Source of the DNA: Bradyrhizobium sp. CB82
Lineage (GTDB): Bacteria; Pseudomonadota; Alphaproteobacteria; Rhizobiales; Xanthobacteraceae
Reading direction: 5' to 3'
DNA length: 64,000 nt
Assembly (NCBI RefSeq): GCF_029714405.1
Contig: NZ_CP121650.1
Coordinates: 8,313,001-8,377,000, forward strand
Shown: piece after piece, positions 9,623 to 17,131 of the stretch
Layout of the letters: each line of letters opens with the position of its first letter
How positions within the stretch are numbered: the first letter of the stretch is position 1
Made by a program: the position numbers and the translations under genes
Notes under the pieces: model-generated
Database searches by the model: none
Told to the model about the DNA's origin: nothing
What the model saw: the letters and a program-made list of their open reading frames with translations, nothing else

Positions 9623-10555
9623 GGGCAAGCGTTGCCGAGCTTAGGGACGAAGATGGGAACGGTAACTTTTCCGGCCGTGAGCACGACCGCGGTGATGGCC
9701 GCGCGTGCAGGCGTCCCTCAATAGGTGCTTGCAAGGACAGGCGATGCGGGCTCCGCAAAACAGGTTTGCGATGGATCATCGATAAAAGGAAAAACGAAAG
9801 AAAAAAGAAAGCGCGTGTGTCGTGCCGATTTGGATATTCGCCGTTTCCTCAGCGAGGAAGTTGGTGGGAGCTGAAAGATAGGACGAAGCGCCCAGTGACG
9901 CGAGCGAGCTGCGCAATTCAGACAGGCTGATAAAGCCTTTGCATGAACTCTTCATACGCTAGGGATCGTCTCGTTCTGCACCGGGGCTTGAGTCAGTCCA
10001 GAACATGTGATCAGGCGCACGCCTTGATCGGTAGAGCGCCACTTGGCGGCGAAGCAGTTCGCGTGAGTTGACAACGCGCTTTTTCCGTTCCGCTCGTTTT
10101 CGAGAGGGCTTGAATCGTACGTAGCGTCATATTGTACTGTCTTGGTCGCATCAAACGGCCCGACGCCGGTTGGGTCCTCGGAACCTGATTGACCCCATCG
10201 ATGCACCGCCGCCAATGAATGGCCAATGTCTATTGCAAGAGGCGAGAGAACAATGACCAATGCCCTGGCGATCGGACTTGCGCCGCGGTTACCGAACTCG
10301 CCTATACCCGACAATGAGTTTGCCTCCGGGGTCGGCGCACTTACTTCGGCATCGCACTCCTGCCGGGAATTCAGCTCGTTGCAACGGGAGAAGCCCTACA
10401 ACGCGGGATAACCTCGATCCAAATGCCTTTCAGCCCTAGCTATGTCATCTTTATCGCCCAGTCATCCGAGCTCATGCTGAGCAAGCCCTCATGAAGGCCG
10501 CCAGTCGGCTGCGTGGGGACGCTCTTTGTGCTGGACATTCGGGAGAACCCTGCAA
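9623..10555. other. Gene-poor region before the radical SAM gene
   Basis: About 0.9 kb without a supported gene. A short frame at 10226-10411 starts MSIARGERTMTNALAIG but has no recognisable homology. The stretch contains one copy (10104-10137) of a 34-bp repeat whose other copy lies at 14760-14793. Confidence 0.4.
10104..10137 (+). repeat. 34-bp dispersed repeat, copy 1
   Basis: Starts GAGGGCTTGAATC and ends GCGTCATATTGTAC; 29 of 34 positions match 14760-14793 on the same strand. It lies about 420 bases before the radical SAM gene. Shared promoter element or end of a lost mobile element are both possible. Confidence 0.6.
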
Positions 10556-11422
10556 ATGGTTGATTCACACTCGACGAATTTACAGGACTTGGGCGGCGCG
10601 GTCCCTCCCGGCGAACGGGTTTTGGAGATAACTACGACAACGGGCTGCGTCGTCGGATGTTCTTATTGTCCGCAGGACAAATTTGCCGAGAGGCAAAGGG
10701 TCGTGTCTCATGCAAAGCATCTTCGTCTCGAAGATTTCAAGAAATGTTTGGCGCGCGTACCAAAGGCTGTCGATATCAGCTTTTCCGGGTACTCAGAGGC
10801 CTGGCTCAATCCGGCCTGCACCGAAATGGTTGAGCATGCTTACGAAGCCGGCCATAGCATTCGGATTTCCACGACACTCGTAGGAATGAAAGAGCGGAAT
10901 CTACGACGCTTGCAAGCGCTGAAATTCCGGCTTTTCCTGGTGCACGTTTTTGATGACGGCACTTACATGAACAGTCGCCTAGTCAGGCGCAACTATGTCG
11001 ATTTGCTACGTCAATTGGTCGACGCAGGCATTTCATCAATGCTATTCGTCGTCATGGGTGAAGTCCATCCCGAGCTTGTCGAGATAATCCCCGAGGAAGC
11101 GCTGGTTCGCTCACGTCCGCTGAGCAGCAGGGGTGGAAGCGTCGATCCAAAGACCGTTCAGGCACGACAGCCGATCGTCGGAGTATTAACGTGTCCTGAC
11201 GAACGAGAACATCGTAATGTTCTTCTCCCAAACGGTGACGTCACGCTGTGCTGCATGGATTTTGAGCGACGTCACATCTTGGGCAATCTTCTTCGCGATG
11301 AATATCAAGATCTCTTCAAAGGACCGACGTTTTGCGAAATTGTCGATCGAATGAATGGAAGGGACGGCTATCTGCTTTGCCGGACCTGTGAATTCGCCCA
11401 ACCAGTAGCGTCGGCACGCTGA
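10556..11422 (+). CDS. Radical SAM / SPASM-like protein
   Basis: A 288-residue radical S-adenosylmethionine enzyme. The 4Fe-4S motif CxxxCxxC is C31-x3-C35-x2-C38 (CVVGCSYC), and the C-terminal part has the SPASM-like pattern LPNGDVTLCCMD...GNLL with a last CRTCEF. ATG 10556 is preferred over TTG/ATG starts further upstream because GGGAGAA sits 8 bases before it. The substrate is unknown. SPASM enzymes often modify peptides, but no small precursor peptide gene is evident beside it; some plain radical SAM enzymes of islands act on small molecules. It stands alone between a gene-poor region and the carbonic anhydrase gene. Confidence 0.85.
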   Translation: MVDSHSTNLQDLGGAVPPGERVLEITTTTGCVVGCSYCPQDKFAERQRVVSHAKHLRLEDFKKCLARVPKAVDISFSGYSEAWLNPACTEMVEHAYEAGHSIRISTTLVGMKERNLRRLQALKFRLFLVHVFDDGTYMNSRLVRRNYVDLLRQLVDAGISSMLFVVMGEVHPELVEIIPEEALVRSRPLSSRGGSVDPKTVQARQPIVGVLTCPDEREHRNVLLPNGDVTLCCMDFERRHILGNLLRDEYQDLFKGPTFCEIVDRMNGRDGYLLCRTCEFAQPVASAR

Positions 11423-11579
11423 TTTTTGAGATGTTGACGCCCTCCTCCTCATCAGCACGAATCCTGCGAACTCGGGATGACCGTTCCTGAGCTCACGATC
11501 GATCAAGGCTCCGGCGACGCGTGAGTCCTTTGTTCATAATCGAAACATCGAACCGTGGCCGCACCACAGGGAGACAGTC

Positions 11580-12326
11580 ATGGATCGTCGGCAAGCTCTA
11601 GGGTTTTTCGCTGGTTTCGCGCTATGTCCCCTGTGCGCGTCCGCGGCGGAGCATCGTTGGAGTTACGAGGGAGAGACCGGGCCAGACAAATGGGGCGGTC
11701 TGGATGCCGCTGACGCCGCGTGCGCGATCGGCGGCCAGCAGTCACCCATCGATATAACCGGCACCATTACTGCCCCGCAGCCGCCGCTTAGGATGAGTTG
11801 GGCCAGGCGGCCGGATAAGATCGTCAACAATGGCCATACCATTCAGCTTGATCTTGCCGAAGGCGACACGCTCCACTTGGGCGACCGCCCCTATGCGCTG
11901 AAGCAGCTCCACTTCCATCATCCGAGCGAGCACCTTGTCGAGGGTAAGCGTTTCGCCATGGAAGCGCATTTCGTTCACGCCGATGCCGACGGGCTGGCCG
12001 TCGTTGGCGTGCTTATGGTCGCTGGAAAGCCGAACGCAGTCTTCAAAAGCATTGTCGCGGCTATGCCGTCAGACAAGGGACGAGCCGTTCCAGCTGATCC
12101 GGCAATCGACCCCAGCCAACTGTTGCCGACGCAACGAGCATATTACCACTATGCCGGATCACTGACGACGCCGCCGTGTAGTGAGACAGTCGATTGGATC
12201 GTCCTGGCCAATCCAATTGAGGTGGATGAGACCGATATCGCCGGCTTCGGCAAGCTCTTCCCCATGAATGCCCGTCCCGTCCAGAAGCGGGACCGGCGCT
12301 TCATTTTAAGTTCCGGGTCAGGTTGA
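11580..12326 (+). CDS. Secreted alpha-carbonic anhydrase
   Basis: A 248-residue alpha-class carbonic anhydrase (CO2 hydration) for the periplasm. An N-terminal signal MDRRQALGFFAGFALC...ASAA carries an RR near the start, so Tat or Sec export is possible. Zinc ligands are His111 and His113 (QLHFHH) and His130 (EAHFVH); NGHT and the SLTTPPCSE block are also present. ATG 11580 follows GGGAGACAGTC. Alpha-carbonic anhydrases are known in rhizobial symbiosis islands, where a role in CO2/bicarbonate exchange in nodules has been proposed. The gene appears complete. Confidence 0.95.
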   Translation: MDRRQALGFFAGFALCPLCASAAEHRWSYEGETGPDKWGGLDAADAACAIGGQQSPIDITGTITAPQPPLRMSWARRPDKIVNNGHTIQLDLAEGDTLHLGDRPYALKQLHFHHPSEHLVEGKRFAMEAHFVHADADGLAVVGVLMVAGKPNAVFKSIVAAMPSDKGRAVPADPAIDPSQLLPTQRAYYHYAGSLTTPPCSETVDWIVLANPIEVDETDIAGFGKLFPMNARPVQKRDRRFILSSGSG

Positions 12327-12508
12327 AGGATTTGGCTCTTCAGAGAGACCTGCGCTTGCGCTGGCCTATGTCGCGCGCAATGCTCGCTCCGAGATCACGG
12401 CATGTTTGACGTGACAAGGAATGGAGGCTGACTTCGGCTATTTGGCCTATTCTGTTGAAAAAGGACGGCGGTTGCGACGCCGCGGTCTAATTAGCAGGGC
12501 TGAAGGTC

Positions 12509-12637
12509 ATGATGGGGCATCGGCAAGTCGAACAGGCTGCGTTGTTCTATGAATTCTCGCCCGTTAGGCACATCCCCGCCGACCACCTACTCCGGCCGAT
12601 CGACAGGCTTGCTGCCGCACGGACTTGGTCGCTATAG
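12509..12637 (+). pseudogene. N-terminal remnant of an IS1182-type transposase
   Basis: The 42 codons encode QVEQAALFYEFSP and IPADHLLRPIDRLAA, the typical start of IS1182/IS5-group transposases, then stop. Nothing of the catalytic part remains nearby. It marks an old insertion between the carbonic anhydrase gene and the trehalose-phosphate synthase gene. Confidence 0.7.
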
Positions 12638-12696
12638 GGTAAAGCGGAGGCGTTAGTCGCATCGCACCGCCGGGTTTACGGGTACACGGCTTACTG

Positions 12697-12729
12697 AAAG
12701 GGCCCCTCGTTGATCATCCGGGGCCGCCT
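12697..12729 (-). terminator. Candidate terminator of the trehalose-phosphate synthase gene
   Basis: An inverted repeat GGCCCC / GGGGCC with about 13 bases between the arms lies 20-50 bases past the stop codon at 12749; on the minus strand it is followed by CTTTC. Moderate match to an intrinsic terminator. Confidence 0.4.
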
Positions 12730-12748
12730 CCCGTCTGGTCTGCACGCA

Positions 12749-14476
12749 CTACGAAGGGAAGATCCAGCGCGGATCCTGTACCTGCTTGACCGCGACGTTC
12801 AACTCCTCCTGGGTCGCATAGGTGGGCATTTGCGCCTCGTTGATCCAACCGAAACCGAGATATCGGAACTGATCCGCCGGCATGGCCACCCGACTGTGGC
12901 CGAGCTCGCGAAGGAAGTCCTTCGACCAGTCGTGGATCGTATACGCCTCAAGTTTGTTCATCATCGCTCGCCAGCGTTCGATGCGCTCCTCTTGCGGCAT
13001 GTCTGTTGCAGTTGAAATCGCGGTCGCGATGTCACGAGGCGAGGCCGGATCCACGTGCAGCGCCTCATTTTCGTTGAGTTCTTCTGCCGCCCCCGCGAAC
13101 TTCGATAAAACCAGCACGCCTGGGTCGTTCGAATCTTGCGCAGCAACATATTCTTTCGCCACCAGGTTCATGCCGTCACGCAACGGCGTCACCAGACCAA
13201 CATCCGCAGTGCGGTAGAGGCCGGCGAGTTCCATCTGCGGGAAGTGTCCCTTCTCATAAAGAATTGGCTTCCATCCGTCGTCCGTTCTATGCCTACGATT
13301 GACGTCGCTGACAAGGCTGTCGATATCGCGCTGATATTCACCGTATGCTGGAATGTCGGCGCGCGAAGACGTCCCAATCTGCAACAGCGAGGTGCTGTGC
13401 GGCTTGTCTGCCAAAACCTGATCGAGAGCTTTGATCCGATTGTCGATACCCTTGGTATAGTCGAGGCGATCCACACCGATGGCTAGCTTCGTGCCATCGA
13501 GTTTGTTCTGCATCGACGAGATCTCATTTCGATGCGTCGCGAGCGATTCCACGGCATATTCTTCGAACTGCTTGGGATCGATACCGATCGGAAAGGTTTG
13601 GCACCGCGTAAGGCCGCGATCCGAGATCACAAAATCGCTCTTGCTCTCCAGCCCTAGATGCGTTCGCAGGCAGGAGAGGAAATTATCCAGATCCCAACGG
13701 GTCTGAAAGCCGACTAGATCGTACGCCAACATCGCCTCCATTAGTTCGCGATGATGAGGTACCTGCTCCATAACATCAGGCTTCGGCCATGGCGTATGCA
13801 GGAAAAAGCCGATCGGTTGCTGAATCGAGCGCTCGCGCAGCTCATTGCCGAGAGGAAGAAAATGATAATCATGCACCCAAATCGCGCCTCGGTTCTTAAG
13901 CCGTGACAGCGCGCGCGCCATGGCGCGGTTGATCTCGCAATAGCTTTTGTAATGCTCCTCCGAAGCTGGAGACATCCGCTCGGTCAACGAGTGAAATGCC
14001 GGCCACAGAGTGGAATTTGCAAATCCATAATAGAAGTTATCATAGTGAGCGGCCGGTAGATCTACCTTTACAACTTCACCCCGGCCGTGCGGCTCAGGAA
14101 CATTTAGCTGCTCACGGCCCTCGCTTAGCGTCCCCGAGGACCCCATCCAAACGGCGCCAGAGCGTTCAACGACGGGCTCAAGGACCGCGGCAAGACCACC
14201 CGTTTTGGGTTTGTTGGGATCGATGGTTGAAACACGGTTCGAAACGAAAACAAGTTTCTCATCTGGCTGATGAGACACCATGCCGATACCCGCCTCGTGC
14301 TGAGCAAAGGCAGCATGACGGAAAAGTTCTGCATCGGCTTTACTTGACCGCTCCTGTGCTGCTTGGCTCAGGTGATGCTCAAAAGCGACTTGGCTCATCT
14401 TCAGCTGCTCCGGCCTTGCGCGCGATGTGCCACGAGAACTTGTACAGACAGCCTTCACGACATTAAACGGATCCAT
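12749..14476 (-). CDS. Trehalose-6-phosphate synthase, predicted type III effector (RipTPS-like)
   Basis: A 575-residue GT20 glycosyltransferase that joins UDP-glucose and glucose-6-phosphate to trehalose-6-phosphate. The OtsA motifs are intact: KLVFVSNRVS (74-83), VHDYHFLPLG (201-210), GFFLHTPWPKP, GVDRLDYTKGI (333-343) and TPLRDGMNLVAKEY. Unlike housekeeping OtsA, it has about 73 extra N-terminal residues rich in Ser/Ala/Gln, and a perfect tts box lies 60 bases upstream. No trehalose-phosphate phosphatase gene follows. This matches RipTPS, a Ralstonia type III effector with synthase activity. ATG 14476 has GGAGGTG six bases before it, better than TTG 14497. Enzyme identity is firm; secretion is inference from promoter and extension. 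Trehalose-6-phosphate is a plant sugar signal, so the host cytosol is the likely site of action. Confidence 0.9.
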   Translation of the reverse strand: MDPFNVVKAVCTSSRGTSRARPEQLKMSQVAFEHHLSQAAQERSSKADAELFRHAAFAQHEAGIGMVSHQPDEKLVFVSNRVSTIDPNKPKTGGLAAVLEPVVERSGAVWMGSSGTLSEGREQLNVPEPHGRGEVVKVDLPAAHYDNFYYGFANSTLWPAFHSLTERMSPASEEHYKSYCEINRAMARALSRLKNRGAIWVHDYHFLPLGNELRERSIQQPIGFFLHTPWPKPDVMEQVPHHRELMEAMLAYDLVGFQTRWDLDNFLSCLRTHLGLESKSDFVISDRGLTRCQTFPIGIDPKQFEEYAVESLATHRNEISSMQNKLDGTKLAIGVDRLDYTKGIDNRIKALDQVLADKPHSTSLLQIGTSSRADIPAYGEYQRDIDSLVSDVNRRHRTDDGWKPILYEKGHFPQMELAGLYRTADVGLVTPLRDGMNLVAKEYVAAQDSNDPGVLVLSKFAGAAEELNENEALHVDPASPRDIATAISTATDMPQEERIERWRAMMNKLEAYTIHDWSKDFLRELGHSRVAMPADQFRYLGFGWINEAQMPTYATQEELNVAVKQVQDPRWIFPS

Positions 14477-14535
14477 TCTACACCTCCGATTGAGCAATCA
14501 GAGCGACGAGTTCGGGACTTCCTTGCTTTTCAAGT

Positions 14536-14563
14536 TAGACGCTCGACCTTTCGAAAAGCTGAC
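14536..14563 (-). promoter_or_regulatory. tts box of the trehalose-phosphate synthase gene
   Basis: Minus strand GTCAGCTTTTCGAAAGGT then CGAGCGTCTA, a textbook TtsI site with intact GTCAGCTT and TCGAAAG halves and the terminal TA. It faces the gene starting at 14476. Confidence 0.92.
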
Positions 14564-15042
14564 GAAAAAACCAGAGTCGGCCTCTCTAAAGTGGTAGCCT
14601 GAGCTTTCGGGAGGAGAACCGCCCTACTCCTCGACAAGTCGCACGCTGGGCTACTGCACCACCACACATATCGCCAGATGCTTTGAGGATACCGGTCTTA
14701 TCCTTCATGTCTCGCTGCTTCAGTGGATCTTGTAACGTATTCATGCGACAGCCCGCTTAGAGGACTTGAATCTTACGGTGCGTCATAATGTACGAATTTC
14801 AAAGTAGCTCCCGACGGTCTCGCTGGGCGTACGTTCAACACTGGCACTGACAGTTCTCATTAGCCGTCTTGACCTGGCCGTTTTAGAGCGCGTCGCCATG
14901 GGGCATGGCCGACGTTCCTTGCCACAGGTGGGACAATGACGTCCGACGCCGTTGACGTATGTGGTCGGGAGCGGTGCCAGTGTCACGATCGTTGCCCACG
15001 GGATCGCTCGGCAAATTCACGCCATTCGGACGGCCGTAGACT
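14564..15042. other. Gene-poor stretch
   Basis: No supported gene. It contains the second copy of the 34-bp repeat (14760-14793). Confidence 0.4.
14760..14793 (+). repeat. 34-bp dispersed repeat, copy 2
   Basis: Starts GAGGACTTGAATC and ends GCGTCATAATGTAC; five mismatches to 10104-10137 and the same orientation. It lies about 250 bases before the GMC oxidoreductase remnant. Confidence 0.6.
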
Positions 15043-15230
15043 GTGTCGGCGCTCAGCGGTGGAATGACATTGTACGTTGGGATCGCCTTCCGATATCGCA
15101 CCGTTGACTTCAACGCGCGAGCGCATGTAGCCCCTGACCCCATCGACCCGGCCTGGCCCATCGATTACGCGGGCCTACGCCCCTACTACGAGGAGTTCCA
15201 ACGTCGGATGGGGTGGCGCGGCTCGCCGGC
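15043..15230 (+). pseudogene. GMC oxidoreductase remnant
   Basis: The frame from 15043 encodes SGGMTLYVGIAFRYR, then DPAWPIDYAGLRPYYEEFQRRMG, the hallmark internal segment of GMC-type flavin oxidoreductases. The FAD-binding start and the C-terminal half are missing; downstream sequence is unrelated. It is a relic that may once have formed a pathway with the adjacent acyltransferase. Confidence 0.7.
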
Positions 15231-15605
15231 GCAGATTCACTCGAGCCGCCAAGTGATTTTGCCGCCTGCAGGGCCGATTGACCGCCGATGCGTGCGGATG
15301 CCTGGGCCGGCTGCCGTTCCCTGCCTCGCTGGCAATCAACTCGGTCCGCTTCCGCAGTTGGCCGGCCGCTGGGCCGCCACGGGTGCTGGGCCGCGTCAAT
15401 GCGAGCATCCGACTCTTGGCGTGGGGGCGTGCGCCACTAGGCGCGCTGCTTGGCGATGTGCTCGATGCTGGACCTGGCCTGCGGCCTGCGCGACTGGCCA
15501 GCAGCGCAGTGGGCGCGACCTCCGTGCTGCGAATTCGCGATCGCCTCTGCGCCGCACCCACAGCTTGCATCTCTGAGACCACGGACTGGCTGGCAGGTCG
15601 CGCGT

Positions 15606-16967
15606 ATGGAGATCAATGTGCTCGGGGACCTCGAGCTGTGGCCGGGCCGGCTGACCTTGTGGCGCATCAGCGTGCCCGGCATTGACAGCTGGCGCCCTGA
15701 TCCGCGTCGGCCGTCCCATGTTCAGGAGGATCACCTTTGCCGTTTCGACAATAGCCAGCCCGCTTGGCTGGGCGTCGCGATTGAATGGTCGGGCGAGGTC
15801 AATACGACCGCTCTGAGCAAGGCGATCCTTGGCTGGGTCGACCGGCACGAGGCACTACGCTGCCGCTTCGCCAAGGATGGCTCGGTAATCCATCTCGCGA
15901 CGGTTGGCCCGGGCGCGGAAACACTCGACCTAGTCGAACTCGGTGACTACGCCGATCCAGGCGAACTAGCCTGGATGCTAGAAGAAGTGTTCGACGCCAA
16001 CACAAAGCCGCTGAACTGGCCGCCGTATGTCTTCGTCACAATCAGCCGGCCCGGATGCACCACTCTCATCGTCGCCTCCGACCACTCAGTCACGGACGCG
16101 TACTCAATGGCCTCGGTACCCTACGAGATCTGGGAACTCTACTGCGCAGCGATTCGAGGAGTGGCCCCCCGAGTGGCGCCGGCACACAGCTATCTGGATT
16201 ATGCTGCCTCCGAGCGCGCCCGTGTGAGCGATCTGACCGACCGGCATTCGGCAATCGAACACTGGCGCGAGCTGATTGCGGCCACTGGCGGTCAACTGCC
16301 GGGTTTTCCGGTGCCACTAGGTGCACTGGGCGACGCCGTGCAGCAAACCAGACGGATCTGGCTCTTTGACGCGGACAGCGCGCTGAGGTTCGATCGGGCG
16401 TGCCGCGTCCAGGGCGGACACACAGCGGCAGGCATATTTGCATGCTTGGCTCTGGCAGGGAGAGCGTTGGGCAACCAAAAGAAATTTTACTCCGTCGTTC
16501 CCTTTCACACGCGAAATGCGTCGCAGTGGAAGCACTCGGTTGGCTGGTATGTCGGGATGAGCCCGGTCAGCTTCAAAGTGACCGACGCGTTCCCAGATCT
16601 GCTACGCTCCGTCAGGCTCGAACTGAAGCGGGCCAGAAGAACCGCGCAGGTGCCATTTTCCAAAGCAATGGAAGTGCTAGGCAGCACACTGCGCGATCGC
16701 TTTGTGGTCTCCTATATGGACGATCGGGTGGTGCCCGGGTCGGATTGCTGGGCGCGCTGGCGAACGAGATTTCTGATAAGCCGCTGCAGCGACCCGCAGG
16801 AGGTATATTTGTGGGTCAGCCGATCGCACGAGGGAATCTACCTGAATTTCCGTCACCCCGGCACGGCGAGCGCCCGCAGCGCGGTGGACCGCTATTTCGC
16901 CGAAGTCGCCACGCTGGCCAACGGGATCAGCGGCGCATTGCCGCGGCCAGTCATGGTGGACGACTGA
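15606..16967 (+). CDS. Condensation-domain acyltransferase (PapA/NRPS C-domain-like)
   Basis: A 453-residue stand-alone protein of the NRPS condensation / PapA acyltransferase superfamily. The catalytic HHxxxDG motif appears as SDHSVTDAYS (His160, Asp164) with the first His replaced by Asp, as tolerated in PapA-like members. Further support is WVDRHEALRCRF (about 77-88), a C-domain hallmark, and LPGFPVPLG and VPFHTRNAS in the second lobe. ATG 15606 (MEINVLGDLELWPGRL) fits the N-terminus of this group. No carrier protein or adenylation domain is nearby, so it probably transfers an acyl group to a sugar or alcohol. Only a GMC oxidoreductase stub sits upstream. The substrate is unknown and the gene may be an orphan. 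Confidence 0.75.
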   Translation: MEINVLGDLELWPGRLTLWRISVPGIDSWRPDPRRPSHVQEDHLCRFDNSQPAWLGVAIEWSGEVNTTALSKAILGWVDRHEALRCRFAKDGSVIHLATVGPGAETLDLVELGDYADPGELAWMLEEVFDANTKPLNWPPYVFVTISRPGCTTLIVASDHSVTDAYSMASVPYEIWELYCAAIRGVAPRVAPAHSYLDYAASERARVSDLTDRHSAIEHWRELIAATGGQLPGFPVPLGALGDAVQQTRRIWLFDADSALRFDRACRVQGGHTAAGIFACLALAGRALGNQKKFYSVVPFHTRNASQWKHSVGWYVGMSPVSFKVTDAFPDLLRSVRLELKRARRTAQVPFSKAMEVLGSTLRDRFVVSYMDDRVVPGSDCWARWRTRFLISRCSDPQEVYLWVSRSHEGIYLNFRHPGTASARSAVDRYFAEVATLANGISGALPRPVMVDD

Positions 16968-17131
16968 TATCGCTAGCGGCGTGCTCGCGTTTTGCCGATC
17001 GAAACGCGTGTTGTAGCGAACCCAACCGTAGCTGCATCGTGGAGAATCGAGCGGTGTGCGCGCTCGAGGCGAAGGGACCGTCCAGCCCGATTGCTCGGCT
17101 CGAGTCATGAAGGCGTTGTGAGCGGCGAGTG

